DNA of 64,000 nucleotides from Achromobacter xylosoxidans (GCF_014490035.1 NZ_CP061008.1:2356001-2420000), one strand, 5' to 3'; positions 17,159 to 28,678 are shown, counted from the first letter of the stretch. Notes: a model not told the origin generated them from the sequence alone. Numbers and translations: made by a program.

Positions 17159-18642
17159 AAGCCCTGAAGTTCAAACAGACCGCCTTGTCCGCTTTCGTGG
17201 CGGTGGCGTTGGCCGGCTGCTCGCTGGCGCCTGATTACAAGCGCCCCGATGCGCCGGTTTCCGGCACGTGGCCCGACCAGCCCAAGGTGCAATACGGCGG
17301 CTACGCCAAGCCCACCTCGCTGGGCACCCAGCCGTCCACCGCTGTCATGCCGCAGGACGGCACGCCGGCGGCCAATCTGGGCTGGCGCGAGTTCTTCCGT
17401 GATCCGCGCCTGCAAAGCCTGATCGAGCTGGCGCTGGTCAACAACCGCGACCTGCGCGTGGCGGTGCAGCGGGTGGAAGAGGCCCGTGCCCAGTACGGCG
17501 TCCAGCGCGGCGCGCAATGGCCCAGCATCGGCGCCGGCATCCAGGGCCAGCGCCAGCATTTGCCGCAGAACATGCGGGCGCAAGGTGCTGGCTCCATCAG
17601 CAGTTCGTACCAGGCGGGCATCGGCCTGACCACCTTCGAGATCGACCTGTTCGGCCGCCTGCGTAATCTGTCCGAAGCGGCGTACCAGCAGTACCTGTCG
17701 ACGGAGCAGGCGCAGAAGAGCGTGCACATCACGCTGGTGGGTTCGGTTGCGCAGTCGTATTTCAACCTGCGCGCGGCCGAGGTCCAGCTGGACCTGACCA
17801 AGCGCACGCTGGCCTCGCGCCAGGAATCCTACGACCTGGTCAAGCGCCGTTTCGACGGCGGCGTGGCTTCGGAGCTGGATCTGAACCAGGCCAAGACGCT
17901 GCTGGATACGGCCTCGTCCGACCTGGCGCAACTGGCCCGCGCCCAGGCCCAGGCCATGAACGCCCTGGTGCTGCTGGTCGGCGCGCCCTTGCCGCCGGAC
18001 CTGCCGGCGCCGGCCGTGTTCGGCCGCGACCAGCTGCTGGCGACGGTGCCCGCAGGCCTGCCGTCCGATCTGCTGGAGCGCCGTCCGGACATCATGGCCG
18101 CGGAGAACCAGCTGCTGTCCGCCAACGCCAATATCGGCGCGGCGCGCGCGGCGTTCTTCCCGACCATCTCGCTGACCGGCCTGCTGGGCGTGGCCAGCCC
18201 CTCGTTGGGCGACCTGTTCAAGGGCGGCCAGGGCTATTGGAGCTTCTCGCCGTCAATCACCACGCCGCTGTTCGCCGGCGGCAGTATCCGCGAAGGGCTG
18301 AACCTGGCCAAGGCGCGCGACAATATCGCCGTGGCGCAGTACGAACAGTCCATCCAGCAGGCGTTCCGCGAAGTGTCGGACGCGCTGGCGGGCGAAGCCA
18401 CCTACGGGGCGCAACTGGATGCCCAGCGCGCCTTGCAGGATGCGTCCGGCCGCACGCTGGAACTGTCGAATCTGCGCTATACCAATGGTATCGACAGCTA
18501 CCTGCAGGTGCAGACCGCGCAGGTGGACTTTTTCAATGCCCAGCTCGCGCTGGTCCAGACTGGACTGGCTGCGCTGATCAACCGCGTGGAGCTCTACAAG
18601 GCCCTGGGCGGCGGCTGGGAAGAAACAACGAAAGTGCAATGA
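17155..18642 (+). CDS. RND efflux outer-membrane channel lipoprotein (OprM/NodT family)
   Basis: The protein has 495 residues with lipobox ALAGC (Cys22) and the NodT opening [14 protein letters not shown]. Two OEP repeats of long helices and short strands form the trimeric channel-tunnel. Repeat landmarks are [15 protein letters not shown] and [11 protein letters not shown] ~40-residue Gly/Pro-rich insertion follows the N-terminal strand. The gene overlaps the pump by ATGA, and its own stop overlaps the pdxJ start by ATGA, so the pump and vitamin B6 genes share a transcript at least in part. Confidence 0.94.
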   Translation: MKALKFKQTALSAFVAVALAGCSLAPDYKRPDAPVSGTWPDQPKVQYGGYAKPTSLGTQPSTAVMPQDGTPAANLGWREFFRDPRLQSLIELALVNNRDLRVAVQRVEEARAQYGVQRGAQWPSIGAGIQGQRQHLPQNMRAQGAGSISSSYQAGIGLTTFEIDLFGRLRNLSEAAYQQYLSTEQAQKSVHITLVGSVAQSYFNLRAAEVQLDLTKRTLASRQESYDLVKRRFDGGVASELDLNQAKTLLDTASSDLAQLARAQAQAMNALVLLVGAPLPPDLPAPAVFGRDQLLATVPAGLPSDLLERRPDIMAAENQLLSANANIGAARAAFFPTISLTGLLGVASPSLGDLFKGGQGYWSFSPSITTPLFAGGSIREGLNLAKARDNIAVAQYEQSIQQAFREVSDALAGEATYGAQLDAQRALQDASGRTLELSNLRYTNGIDSYLQVQTAQVDFFNAQLALVQTGLAALINRVELYKALGGGWEETTKVQ

Positions 18643-19379
18643 TAGAACTTGGTGTAAACATCGATCACGTTGCCACGCTGCGGCAACAACGCCACACGAC
18701 CTATCCGGACCCGGTGCTCGCCGCGTTGCGCGCGGAGGACGCCGGCGCCGACCTGATCACGCTGCATCTGCGCGAAGACCGGCGCCATATCCAGGACAAG
18801 GACGTCTATGCCATGCGTCCGCAACTGCGCACGCGCATGAACCTGGAATGCGCGGTGACGGCGGAAATGCTGGAGATTGCCTGCGCGGTCAAGCCGAATG
18901 ACGTCTGCCTTGTGCCTGAAAAGCGCACCGAACTCACGACCGAAGGCGGCCTGGAAGTCGCTGGCGCCATGGGCCCCGTATCGGATGCGGTGGGCCTGCT
19001 GGCCGAGGCTGGCATCCGCGTGTCGCTTTTCATCGATCCGGATCCGGTGCAGATCGCGGCCGCGGCCAAGGCCGGCGCGCCGGTGATCGAATTGCATACC
19101 GGCGCCTACGCCGAAGCTGAAGGCGAGGCCGCCGAGGCCGAACTGCAGCGCCTGCGCCTGGCCGTGACCGAAGGGCTGCGCCACGGCTTGCGCGTGAACG
19201 CAGGCCATGGCCTGCACTACGGCAACGTCAAGCCGGTGGCCGCGCTGGAAGGCATTTCCGAACTCAACATCGGCCACGCCATCGTGGCGCAGGCCGTGTT
19301 CGACGGCTGGGAAAAGGCGGTGCGCGACATGAAGGCGCTGATGGTGCAGGCCCGCCTGCAAGCGCTGCGCGGGCTGTGA
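18639..19379 (+). CDS. pdxJ: Pyridoxine 5'-phosphate synthase
   Basis: This 246-residue protein is a complete PdxJ TIM barrel. It joins 1-deoxyxylulose 5-phosphate and 3-amino-2-oxopropyl phosphate to give pyridoxine 5'-phosphate. The N-terminus [14 protein letters not shown], catalytic His43 in HLREDRRHI, the Glu region [14 protein letters not shown] and [10 protein letters not shown] are conserved. Its ATG at 18639 overlaps the stop of the efflux channel gene. Elsewhere pdxJ often follows recO, so the linkage to an RND pump is notable. acpS follows after 48 nt, the common pdxJ-acpS pairing. Confidence 0.97.
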   Translation: MIELGVNIDHVATLRQQRHTTYPDPVLAALRAEDAGADLITLHLREDRRHIQDKDVYAMRPQLRTRMNLECAVTAEMLEIACAVKPNDVCLVPEKRTELTTEGGLEVAGAMGPVSDAVGLLAEAGIRVSLFIDPDPVQIAAAAKAGAPVIELHTGAYAEAEGEAAEAELQRLRLAVTEGLRHGLRVNAGHGLHYGNVKPVAALEGISELNIGHAIVAQAVFDGWEKAVRDMKALMVQARLQALRGL

Positions 19380-19427
19380 CCGCGGACCCGATGCGTCCTG
19401 CCTGCCGCCGGACGCGCGCTCACAACC

Positions 19428-19859
19428 ATGTCTGACGCTTCCCGCCCCGCCGCGCCCGCGGGCGCCATTGCCGGCATCGGCATGGACCTGCTGCGCATCG
19501 ACCGCATCGAGCGCGCGCTGGCGCGCCACGGCGACCGTTTCGCGGAAAAGATCCTGGGCGTCGAAGAATTGCAGAAGTTCCACGCGCGCCGCGCCCGCGA
19601 CCCGGTGCGCGGCCTGCGTTTCCTGGCCACGCGGTTTGCGGCCAAGGAGGCGTTTTCCAAGGCCATCGGCCTGGGCATGCGCATGCCCATGACGTGGCGG
19701 CGCGTGCAGACGCTGAATGCGCCCGGCGGGCGTCCCGTGCTGGTGATCGCGCCCGAACTGCTGTCATGGTATGAGCAGCGTTTCGGCGCGGCCCACGTTT
19801 CCATTACCGACGAATCCGACATGGCCGCCGCTTACGTGGTGGTCGAACGCAAGCCCTGA
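19428..19859 (+). CDS. acpS: Holo-[acyl-carrier-protein] synthase
   Basis: The 143-residue AcpS transfers 4'-phosphopantetheine from CoA to acyl carrier protein. The metal ligands are Asp20 in [13 protein letters not shown] and Glu74 in [13 protein letters not shown]. An extra ~12 residues at the N-terminus, rich in Ser, Ala and Pro, precede the core. If translation begins further in, the core would still be complete. Confidence 0.96.
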   Translation: MSDASRPAAPAGAIAGIGMDLLRIDRIERALARHGDRFAEKILGVEELQKFHARRARDPVRGLRFLATRFAAKEAFSKAIGLGMRMPMTWRRVQTLNAPGGRPVLVIAPELLSWYEQRFGAAHVSITDESDMAAAYVVVERKP

Positions 19860-19916
19860 CCCGCGGACCCGTGTCCGCCGCCGGCTTGCCAGACTTAGAC
19901 AGAAGGACAGCCTGAC

Positions 19917-20975
19917 ATGGCCAAGAAGAAATCCAGGGCGGTCCTGCCGCCCGGCCCCGTGATGGTCGATGTGGCGGGATACTCGCTGACGAAAGCGGAG
20001 AAGAAGCGTCTGCGCCACCCGCTGGTGGGCGGCGTGATTCTGTTTGCGCGCAACTTCGAAAGCCGCAAGCAACTGACCGAACTGACGCGCCAGATCCACA
20101 AGGCCCGCAAGGAACCCCTGCTGATCCTGGTGGACCATGAGGGCGGCCGCGTGCAGCGTTTCCGCGAAGACGGCTTCACGGCGCTGCCCGCCATGCGCGA
20201 CCTGGGCGTGCTGTGGGACCGCGATCCGCTGCAGGCCATGCGCCTCGCGACCGAAGCCGGCTACGTGCTGGCCGCCGAGTTGCGCGCCTGCGGCGTGGAC
20301 ATGAGCTTCACCCCGGTGCTGGACCTGGACTATGGCGTCAGCAAGGTGATCGGCACCCGCGCCTTCCACCAGGACCCGCGCGTGGTCACGATGCTGTCGC
20401 GCGCGCTGATCCAGGGCCTGCAGCTGGCGGGCATGTCGGCTTGCGGCAAGCATTTCCCCGGCCATGGTTTCGTGGAAGCGGATTCGCACCACGAGATCCC
20501 GGTGGACCCGCGTCCCTTGGACAAGATCCTGAAGGACGACGCCGCGCCGTACGCGTGGCTGGGCGACGCGGTGCTGCCGTCGGTGATGCCCGCGCACGTG
20601 ATCTATCCCAAGGTCGACAAGCACCCGGCCGGCTTCTCCAAGCGCTGGGTGCAGGATATCCTGCGCACCCGCCTGGGCTACGATGGAGTGGTGTTCTCGG
20701 ACGACCTGACCATGGAAGGCGCCTCGGTCGCGGGCGACATCCTGGACCGTGCCAACGCGGCTCTGGGCGCCGGCTGCGACATGGTGCTGGTGTGCAACCG
20801 GCCGGACCTGGCGGACGAATTGCTCGAACGCCTGAAGTTCGAGCACGCGCCCGAATCCGTCGAGCGCATCCGCCGCCTGATGCCGCGCTTTGACGCGCCG
20901 GACTGGGATACCTTGCAGGCCGAAAGCCGTTATCAGAATGCCCGACGACTTCAATCTCAAATCGTTCCTGGCTGA
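19917..20975 (+). CDS. nagZ: Beta-N-acetylhexosaminidase
   Basis: The 352-residue GH3 enzyme removes GlcNAc from 1,6-anhydromuropeptides in cytoplasmic cell-wall recycling. The family motif KHFPGHG is at 178-184 with the catalytic His in the following loop (EADSHHE). The nucleophile Asp lies in SDDLTMEG (~261-268). It lacks a signal peptide, as expected. AGAAGGA precedes the ATG. Its last 38 nt overlap uvrC. Confidence 0.96.
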   Translation: MAKKKSRAVLPPGPVMVDVAGYSLTKAEKKRLRHPLVGGVILFARNFESRKQLTELTRQIHKARKEPLLILVDHEGGRVQRFREDGFTALPAMRDLGVLWDRDPLQAMRLATEAGYVLAAELRACGVDMSFTPVLDLDYGVSKVIGTRAFHQDPRVVTMLSRALIQGLQLAGMSACGKHFPGHGFVEADSHHEIPVDPRPLDKILKDDAAPYAWLGDAVLPSVMPAHVIYPKVDKHPAGFSKRWVQDILRTRLGYDGVVFSDDLTMEGASVAGDILDRANAALGAGCDMVLVCNRPDLADELLERLKFEHAPESVERIRRLMPRFDAPDWDTLQAESRYQNARRLQSQIVPG

Positions 20976-22764
20976 CCTGCCGCATCTGCCGGGCGTTTAC
21001 CGGCATCTGGATGCGGCCGGCGAGGTCATGTATGTCGGCAAGGCGCGCGATCTGAAAAAGCGCGTCTCGTCGTATTTCCAGAAGAACCTGGCCAGTCCCC
21101 GCATCGCCCAGATGGTGGCGAAGGTGGCGCGGCTGGAGGTGACGGTGACGCGCTCCGAAGCGGAAGCGCTGATCCTCGAAAACAACCTCATCAAGACGCT
21201 GAAGCCGCGCTACAACATCCTGTTCCGCGACGACAAGTCTTATCCCTACCTGCTGATCACCGGCCATGACTGGCCGCGCATCGCCTATTACCGCGGCGCC
21301 ACCAACAAGCGCGGGCAGTATTTCGGGCCGTTCCCCAACGCCTGGGCCGTGCGCGAGACCATCCAGATCCTGCAGAAGGTATTCCGCCTGCGGACCTGTG
21401 AGGACTCGGTTTTCGCCAACCGTTCGCGGCCCTGTCTGCTGCATCAGATCGGGCGCTGTTCGGCGCCCTGCGTCGGCGCGATCGAGGCCGCCGACTACGA
21501 GCGCGACGTGCAGCGCGCCGTGCGCTTCCTCAACGGGGAAGCCAAGGACGTGATGGGTGAAATCGAAAGCCGGATGCAGCAGGCCGCCGGCGAACTGCGC
21601 TTCGAGGAAGCGGCGGCGCTGCGCGATCAGATGGGGTCGCTGGCGCGCGTGCTGCACCAGCAGACCATGGAGAACGTCAGCGGCGAGGACACCGACATCA
21701 TCGCGGTGGCGATCGCGGGCGGCAAGGTCTGCGTCAATCTGGCCATGGTGCGGGGCGGCCGCCATCTGGGCGACAAGCCGTTCTTTCCCACGCACGCCGA
21801 AGGCGAAGCCGCGCCGCAGGTGCTGGAGGCTTTCGTCGCCCAGCACTACACCGACAATGCCATGCCGCCGGTGCTGGTCTGTTCGCACGCCTTGCCGGAT
21901 CCCGACCTGATCGGCCTGTTGGTCGAGCAGGCTGGCGGCCGGCCTTCGCGCGTGTTGACACGCCCGCAAGGCGCGCGCCGCGCCTGGCTGGAGCAGGCGG
22001 GCAAAAACGCCGAGATGGCCCTGGCTCGCGCCTTGACCGAATCCGGCGCCCGCGCCGCCCGCACCTTGGCGCTGGCCGAAGCGCTGGACCTGGACACGGA
22101 CGAAGCGGCGCTCGACGCGTTGCGCATCGAATGCTTCGACATCAGCCACACGGCCGGCGAAGCAACCCAGGCGTCCTGCGTGGTGTTCGAACACCACGAC
22201 ATGCAGCCGTCGCTTTACCGCCGCTACAACATCGCCGGCATCACGCCGGGCGACGATTACGCCGCGATGCGCCAGGTGCTGAGCCGCCGCTTCGCCAAGG
22301 TGGCGGACGGCGAGGCGCCCATGCCAGGCCTGGTGCTGATCGACGGCGGCAAGGGCCAGGTGGAAGTCGCCCGCCAGGTGTTCGTGGAACTGGGCCTGGA
22401 TATCCAGACATTGGTAGGCGTAGCCAAGGGGGAAGGGCGCAAGGTCGGCCTGGAAACCCTGGTGTTCGCCGACGCCCGCCCGCCGGTGGCGCTGGGCGGC
22501 GAATCCGCCGCGCTGATGCTGATCGCGCAGGTGCGCGACGAAGCCCACCGCTTCGCCATCACCGGCATGCGCGCCCGCCGCGCCAAGGCCCGCAACGTCT
22601 CTCGCCTGGAAGAAATAGAAGGCATCGGCGCCCGCCGCCGCCAGCGCCTGCTGGCCCGCTTCGGCGGCTTCTCCGGCGTGGCCTCGGCCAGCATCGAAGA
22701 CCTGGCCTCGGTCGACGGCATCTCCCAAGACCTCGCGATCCGCATCTATGAAGCGCTGCGGTAA
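20938..22764 (+). CDS. uvrC: Excinuclease ABC subunit C
   Basis: The 608-residue UvrC makes both incisions in nucleotide excision repair. In order: GIY-YIG nuclease (LPGVYRHLD...[13 protein letters not shown], ~15-45), Cys-rich region ([27 protein letters not shown]), UVR domain (~205-240), RNaseH-like endonuclease ([21 protein letters not shown]) and a C-terminal helix-hairpin-helix pair ([17 protein letters not shown]). I chose ATG 20938; longer readings would extend into conserved nagZ sequence without family support. It overlaps nagZ by 38 nt. Confidence 0.96.
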   Translation: MPDDFNLKSFLADLPHLPGVYRHLDAAGEVMYVGKARDLKKRVSSYFQKNLASPRIAQMVAKVARLEVTVTRSEAEALILENNLIKTLKPRYNILFRDDKSYPYLLITGHDWPRIAYYRGATNKRGQYFGPFPNAWAVRETIQILQKVFRLRTCEDSVFANRSRPCLLHQIGRCSAPCVGAIEAADYERDVQRAVRFLNGEAKDVMGEIESRMQQAAGELRFEEAAALRDQMGSLARVLHQQTMENVSGEDTDIIAVAIAGGKVCVNLAMVRGGRHLGDKPFFPTHAEGEAAPQVLEAFVAQHYTDNAMPPVLVCSHALPDPDLIGLLVEQAGGRPSRVLTRPQGARRAWLEQAGKNAEMALARALTESGARAARTLALAEALDLDTDEAALDALRIECFDISHTAGEATQASCVVFEHHDMQPSLYRRYNIAGITPGDDYAAMRQVLSRRFAKVADGEAPMPGLVLIDGGKGQVEVARQVFVELGLDIQTLVGVAKGEGRKVGLETLVFADARPPVALGGESAALMLIAQVRDEAHRFAITGMRARRAKARNVSRLEEIEGIGARRRQRLLARFGGFSGVASASIEDLASVDGISQDLAIRIYEALR

Positions 22765-22935
22765 TGCCGCCGCACATCACCGCCAGCTGTAAAAATGCCG
22801 GTGTGCAAAAACGCCGGCTGCAAAAAGGCCCCCAGTCCCAACCACCTGTTTCCTCAAAGCGTCGGACGCAGACGCCGCAACCGGCGTAGCGCCAGCCGGG
22901 CCGCGCGGATCCGGCTCCGCCGGTCCGCAGCGGCG

Positions 22936-22975
22936 CCCCCCTGGGGGGGAAGCGCCTCCGGCGCTTCGGGGGGGG
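22936..22975. repeat. GC-rich dispersed-repeat-like hairpin element
   Basis: In the 235-nt gap between uvrC and pgsA, CCCCCC-T-GGGGGGG is followed by AGCGCC-TCC-GGCGCT and then GGGGGGGG. The C-run can pair with the adjacent G-run, or with the distal G-run to enclose the middle hairpin, so two structures exclude each other. Such C-run/hairpin/G-run elements recur between genes in Bordetella and Achromobacter as far as I recall. Only one copy is visible here. Confidence 0.55.
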
Positions 22976-22999
22976 CTCTTGATGTAGCATACGGACACT

Positions 23000-23572
23000 A
23001 TGCCAATTAATGTACCCATTATCCTGACATGGCTGCGCATCGCCATGATTCCGCTGGTGGTCGGGCTGTTCTACCTGCCCGAAAGCTGGATGTCGGTCCC
23101 TGTACGCGACACTTTCGCCGCCTGGGCTTTCATTATTGCGGCGTTGACCGACTGGTTCGATGGCTGGCTGGCCCGCCGCTGGAACCAGACCTCGGCGTTC
23201 GGAGCCTTCCTGGATCCTGTCGCCGACAAGCTGATGGTCTGCGCGGCCCTGATCGTCCTGCTGGACCTCAGCCGCGTCGACGCCTTTATTTCCCTGATCA
23301 TCATCGGCCGTGAAATCACGATTTCCGCGCTGCGCGAATGGATGGCCAAGATCGGCGCCAGCGCCAGCGTGGCGGTGCACCGGCTGGGCAAGTTCAAGAC
23401 CGCCGCGCAGATGGTGGCGATTCCGTGCCTGCTGTACAACCAGCCGATCTACGGCATCAGCGCCCGCCTGCTGGGCGATGTGCTGATCATCGTGGCGGCG
23501 GTGCTGACGGTGTGGTCGATGCTGTATTACCTGCAGCGCGCCTGGCCCGCCATCCGCGAAAAGGCCATGTAG
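23000..23572 (+). CDS. pgsA: CDP-diacylglycerol-glycerol-3-phosphate 3-phosphatidyltransferase
   Basis: The 190-residue membrane enzyme makes phosphatidylglycerol phosphate, the first step to PG and cardiolipin. The CDP-alcohol phosphatidyltransferase signature D-x2-D-G-x2-A-R-x8-G-x3-D-x3-D is complete at residues 51-76 (D51, D54, D72, D76). About five hydrophobic helices surround it. The order uvrC-pgsA is common in proteobacteria. The tRNA genes that often follow pgsA are absent. Confidence 0.96.
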   Translation: MPINVPIILTWLRIAMIPLVVGLFYLPESWMSVPVRDTFAAWAFIIAALTDWFDGWLARRWNQTSAFGAFLDPVADKLMVCAALIVLLDLSRVDAFISLIIIGREITISALREWMAKIGASASVAVHRLGKFKTAAQMVAIPCLLYNQPIYGISARLLGDVLIIVAAVLTVWSMLYYLQRAWPAIREKAM

Positions 23573-23599
23573 TCCAGAGTCCGATTTATTGTTTGACAG

Positions 23600-23634
23600 A
23601 ACGGCGGCTCGGCTCGCGCAAGGCGGCCGCCGTT
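23600..23634. terminator. Possible hairpin terminator after pgsA
   Basis: AACGGCGGC and GCCGCCGTT form a perfect 9-bp stem with a 17-nt loop, 28 nt after the pgsA stop. There is no T-run after it, so it is a weak intrinsic terminator at best, or a processing hairpin. The rest of the ~200-nt gap to the MFS gene shows nothing else. Confidence 0.35.
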
Positions 23635-23775
23635 GAATACCAAGAGCGATCCACCGGCGTGTCCGGCACGGCGCCTCAGAGTCCAACGCCCGGAGCATCC
23701 GGACGTTGCCGGAGACAACCCGCGCACCGCCCCATCCGGCGCCGCGCTACCTGCCGCTGACCGCGGCCGCCCGCA

Positions 23776-25080
23776 ATGAACACCGCTGCGAATACCCTGG
23801 CCCTGGACGCCGCCGCCCGCCGGCGCGACTGGAAGATCATCCTGCTGATCGGGGTGGCCCACGCTTCCTCGCACTTTTTCCAGCTGGTCCTGCCCTCGCT
23901 TTATGTCTCGCTGGGCAATGAGTTCGGCCTGGACTTCGCCCGCCTGGGGCTGCTGGTGTCAACGTTCTACGTGGTGTCCGGCATCGGCCAGGCCTCGTCG
24001 GGCTTCGTCGTGGACCGCATCGGCGCGCGGCCGGTGCTGTGGTTCGGGCTGACGTGCTTCGTGCTGTCGGGCGTGCTGATCGGGTCGGCCAACGGCTATG
24101 CCATGCTGATCGCGGCGGCGGTCGTGGGCGGCATCGGCAACTCCGTGTTCCATCCCGCCGACTATTCCATCATCAACCATCGCATTTCCGCGCCGCGCCT
24201 GGGACACGCTTTCTCCACGCACGGGCTGACGGGCAATCTGGGCTGGGCGCTGACGCCGGTGTTCATGACCAGCATCACCTTGCTGGCGGACTGGCGCGTG
24301 GCGGCCTATAGCGCGGCCGGCCTGGTGGCGCTGGTCCTGCTGCTGACGGTGCTGGGCCGCGACCTGATCGGCGGGCCTTCGCCTCTGGAGCACCATGCGG
24401 ACGCGGAAGCCGGCAAGGCTGCCGCCAAGCCCGCGGCGAAACCACAGGAAAGCGTGCTGACCACGCTGGCCACGCTTTTGTCCAAGCCTGCGCTGTGGGG
24501 CGCGTTCCTGTTCTTTGCGTGCACCTCCATCGCGCTGTCCTCGGTGCAGAACTACACCATTCCCTTGCTGGGCCAGCTGTACGACCTGTCGAAGGTCGCG
24601 GCCAGCTCGGCGCTGTCCGGGTATATGGTGGCTTCGGCCGTGGGCATGGCCGCGGGCGGCTTTCTGGTGTCGGCCAATCCGCGCACCGAACGCACCGTGA
24701 TGGTGGCCCTGATCCTGGCGGGCCTGACGCTGGTGGTGCTGGCGCTGGGCCTGGTGCCCGCGGTCCTGGCCGCGCCTGTGGTGGCGCTGGCGGGCTTCTG
24801 CTCGGGCGTTGCGGCGCCGTCACGCGACATGCTGATCCGCCGCGTCACGCCCAAGGGATCCACCGGATCCGTCTACGGGCTGGTGTATTCCGGCATGGAC
24901 GTGGGTTCGGCGCTGGGCCCGCTGGCATTTGGCCTGCTGCTGGACGCCGGATTGCGCCAGGGCCCCTGGGTGGGCGCGGGCGTGGCATTCGCTGCCGCCG
25001 CCTTCTTGGCGCAATGGATCGCGGTGCAGGCCCGGCGCGCGGAACCCGCGGCCGCGGCTTCGGCGGCTGCGCGCTCCTGA
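23776..25080 (+). CDS. Major facilitator superfamily transporter
   Basis: The 434-residue protein has twelve hydrophobic segments in two halves joined by a cytoplasmic loop (~205-235) rich in Ala, Lys and Pro. The MFS motif A region between TM2 and TM3 reads GFVVDRIGARPVLWFG. GNSVFHPADYSIINHRIS resembles the fosmidomycin-resistance (Fsr) branch. The substrate is not predictable. It appears monocistronic, with the peroxidase gene 112 nt beyond. Confidence 0.87.
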   Translation: MNTAANTLALDAAARRRDWKIILLIGVAHASSHFFQLVLPSLYVSLGNEFGLDFARLGLLVSTFYVVSGIGQASSGFVVDRIGARPVLWFGLTCFVLSGVLIGSANGYAMLIAAAVVGGIGNSVFHPADYSIINHRISAPRLGHAFSTHGLTGNLGWALTPVFMTSITLLADWRVAAYSAAGLVALVLLLTVLGRDLIGGPSPLEHHADAEAGKAAAKPAAKPQESVLTTLATLLSKPALWGAFLFFACTSIALSSVQNYTIPLLGQLYDLSKVAASSALSGYMVASAVGMAAGGFLVSANPRTERTVMVALILAGLTLVVLALGLVPAVLAAPVVALAGFCSGVAAPSRDMLIRRVTPKGSTGSVYGLVYSGMDVGSALGPLAFGLLLDAGLRQGPWVGAGVAFAAAAFLAQWIAVQARRAEPAAAASAAARS

Positions 25081-25150
25081 TTCTGGCGGGCCCCGCACGG
25101 GGGCCGGCTGTTTGACCCGCCGCAAGGTTCGACCCGTTTCCCTCTGATGT

Positions 25151-25177
25151 AATAACCCTTATTTGAAAAAGGTTATT
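25151..25177. promoter_or_regulatory. Inverted repeat before cytochrome c peroxidase gene
   Basis: AATAACC (25151-25157) and GGTTATT (25171-25177) are perfect inverted arms around 13 nt. The repeat ends a few nt before the AGGAG Shine-Dalgarno sequence at 25181. It could be an operator or a 5'-UTR hairpin that masks initiation. The arms do not match FNR (TTGAT-N4-ATCAA). Confidence 0.45.
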
Positions 25178-25192
25178 CACAGGAGAAGCGAA

Positions 25193-26194
25193 ATGAGAAG
25201 GGCAAGCGCGTTGCTGGCGGCGGGAGTCGCCTTGGGCGGTTGGATCGGTCTGGCCCACGCGGCCTCGCAAGAGCCGATACAGCCGGTGGAGCCAGCGGTC
25301 ATCAAGGAGCCGGCCAAGGTCGAGCTGGGCAAGAAGCTCTTCTTTGACCCGCGCCTGTCCCGCTCCGGCGCGATTTCCTGTAATTCCTGCCACAACCTGG
25401 GCATGGGCGGCGCGGACAATCTCAAGGCCTCGATTGGCCACAAGTGGCAGCAGGGCTCGATCAATTCGCCGACAGTGCTCAACTCCAGCCTGAACATCGC
25501 CCAGTTCTGGGACGGCCGCGCCAAGGACTTGCGCGAGCAGGCGGGCGGCCCCATCGCCAATCCCATGGAGATGGCCTCCACCCACGAACTGGCGGTGCAG
25601 GTGCTGAACTCCATCCCCGGCTATCGGGCGGAATTCAAGCAGGTCTTCGGCAAGGACGACATCACCATCGACGAGGTTACCGGCGCCCTGGCCGCGTTCG
25701 AGGAAACGCTGGTGACGCCCAACTCGCGCTTCGACCAGTGGCTGCGCGGTGACCAGAAGGCGCTGACGGTGCGCGAGCTGGCCGGCTATGAACTCTTCAA
25801 GAACAGCGGCTGCGTGGCCTGCCACAACGGCGTGGCGGTGGGTGGCAATTCGTTCCAGAAGATGGGTCTGGTCACGCCCTACGTCACCGAGAACAAGGCC
25901 GAGGGCCGCGCGGCGGTGACGGGCAAGGACGCCGACCGCTTCAACTTCAAGGTGCCGACGCTGCGCAACGTGGCGCTGACCTATCCGTACTTCCATGACG
26001 GCGAGGCGGCCACCTTGACGCAGGCGGTGGACGTGATGGGCCGGTTGCAGCTGGGCCGGACTTTCACGCCGGACGAGAACGCGCAGATCGTGGCGTTCCT
26101 GAAAACCCTGACGGGCGATCAGCCGGCGATCCAATACCCGGTGCTGCCGCCGTCGGCCGACGACACGCCGCGGCCCGAGCCCTTTGTGAAGTAA
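25193..26194 (+). CDS. Dihaem cytochrome c peroxidase (CcpA/MauG family)
   Basis: This 333-residue periplasmic protein has a Sec signal ending near AHA. Two c-type haem sites are present: CNSCH (63-67), the low-potential peroxidatic haem, and CVACH (207-211), the high-potential haem. It reduces hydrogen peroxide with electrons from cytochrome c. The ATG at 25193 is fixed by AGGAG 7 nt upstream; an in-frame upstream TTG at 25163 lies inside the inverted repeat. The cbb3 oxidase locus further along would use the same cytochrome pool. Confidence 0.93.
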   Translation: MRRASALLAAGVALGGWIGLAHAASQEPIQPVEPAVIKEPAKVELGKKLFFDPRLSRSGAISCNSCHNLGMGGADNLKASIGHKWQQGSINSPTVLNSSLNIAQFWDGRAKDLREQAGGPIANPMEMASTHELAVQVLNSIPGYRAEFKQVFGKDDITIDEVTGALAAFEETLVTPNSRFDQWLRGDQKALTVRELAGYELFKNSGCVACHNGVAVGGNSFQKMGLVTPYVTENKAEGRAAVTGKDADRFNFKVPTLRNVALTYPYFHDGEAATLTQAVDVMGRLQLGRTFTPDENAQIVAFLKTLTGDQPAIQYPVLPPSADDTPRPEPFVK

Positions 26195-26209
26195 CGCGGT
26201 TTCCGGCGC

Positions 26210-27034
26210 CTACTGGCGGACGGTGCGCACGTCCGCCGGCGGCCCGGCTTCGAAGTTGCTGCGCCAGGGGTTGATGTCCAGCCCGCCGCGGCGCGTATAG
26301 CGCGCGTAGACCGTCAGCTGCTCCGGCTGGCAGGCCTGCATGATGTCGCTGAAGATGCGCTCGACGCAATGCTCGTGGAATTCCGCATGTTGGCGGAACG
26401 AGACGACGTAGCGCAGCAGCGATTCGCGGTCTATCGGCGCGCCCCGGTAGCGGATCTGCACGCTGGCCCAGTCGGGCTGGCCCGTGACGGGGCAGTTCGA
26501 TTTCAGGAGGCGCGAGGCCAGCGTTTCCTCGACCACGTCGCCCGGGCGGGTGCGCAGCACTTCGGGCGCGGGCTCGTAGGTGTCGATCTCGATGTCCAGC
26601 TTGTCTATATAGATGCCGTCCATCTCGCCCATCCGCAATTCGGAGAAGCGCTGCGGCAGGAAGAAATCCAGCCCCACCGGCGCGCCGGCGGCGGCGCTCA
26701 GGTCGCGTTCCAGGCGGCCGCGCAGGGCGGCCGAATTGACCAGGCGGGTCTGGTTGAACGAGTTCAGGTACAGCTTGAAGGATTTGGACTCGATGATGTT
26801 GGGGCTGTCGGCCGGCACCGAGAAGGTGGCCATGGCTACGCGCGGCTTGCCCTTGGCGTCCAGCCAGGACAGTTCATAGGCATTCCACAGGTCCACCCCG
26901 GTGAAGGGCAGCTTGCCGGCTTCCAGGTTCAGCGCCGCGCGATTGTGCGAGCGCGCGATGGGGAAGAGCAGCGAGGGGTCGTATTGCGAGGCGTAGGCCA
27001 CGCTCTGGCCCAGCGGGCCGTGGGACAGCGTCAT
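26210..27034 (-). CDS. queF: NADPH-dependent 7-cyano-7-deazaguanine reductase
   Basis: The 274-residue bimodular QueF (E. coli type) reduces preQ0 to preQ1 for queuosine. The specificity motif [16 protein letters not shown] is at ~82-97. Catalytic Cys181 and Asp188 lie in [12 protein letters not shown], matching Cys190 and Asp197 of the E. coli enzyme. I chose ATG 27034; the sequence upstream is AT-rich and not family-like. It converges on the peroxidase gene with a 15-nt gap. Confidence 0.96.
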   Translation of the reverse strand: MTLSHGPLGQSVAYASQYDPSLLFPIARSHNRAALNLEAGKLPFTGVDLWNAYELSWLDAKGKPRVAMATFSVPADSPNIIESKSFKLYLNSFNQTRLVNSAALRGRLERDLSAAAGAPVGLDFFLPQRFSELRMGEMDGIYIDKLDIEIDTYEPAPEVLRTRPGDVVEETLASRLLKSNCPVTGQPDWASVQIRYRGAPIDRESLLRYVVSFRQHAEFHEHCVERIFSDIMQACQPEQLTVYARYTRRGGLDINPWRSNFEAGPPADVRTVRQ

Positions 27035-27104
27035 AGCGGAGTCATCGGAAACTTGAAGAATGAGCGCATTGTAGGCGGTAGGAAAAAAGCCCGATTTTCC
27101 ACAT

Positions 27105-27189
27105 TGTGAAATGTAACCTTCGTCATGTGAAAGCCGCTGCTGCGCAGCAGCGGGAACCCATTTCACAGATGATAATTGCGTTCCGCAAT
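27105..27189. promoter_or_regulatory. Structured regulatory region between queF and aceA
   Basis: The queF-aceA gap spans 27035-27358. TGTGAAATG (27105-27113) and CATTTCACA (27159-27167) are perfect inverted arms. Between them lies a perfect 20-bp palindrome, CCGCTGCTGCGCAGCAGCGG (27134-27153). A second TGTGAAA begins at 27126, 21 bp after the first, and so lies on the same DNA face. Just beyond is ATTGCG-TTC-CGCAAT (27175-27189), which overlaps TTCCG-N5-CGAAA, similar to IclR-family operators that often govern isocitrate lyase. The AT-rich 27200-27250 stretch holds promoter-like hexamers (TTGTAA, TAATAT). Confidence 0.55.
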
Positions 27190-27358
27190 ACGAAATCAAG
27201 TTTGTAATTCATTGATTTATAAGAATAATATTTTTCGTCTTGTATAAGACATCAGTCCACATTGCTCCGCAGCAGAGGCATAGACTTTGTCCAACGATTC
27301 ACGCAACGCAGGACGCGAATCTTTTGAAGTCTTCCCATCACTGACCAGGAGCATCAAC

Positions 27359-28678
<1,320 letters not shown>

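Noticed and set aside
23573..23775. tRNA genes after pgsA, as in many proteobacteria
   Set aside because: No acceptor/T-arm pattern is present; only a GC-rich hairpin was seen.
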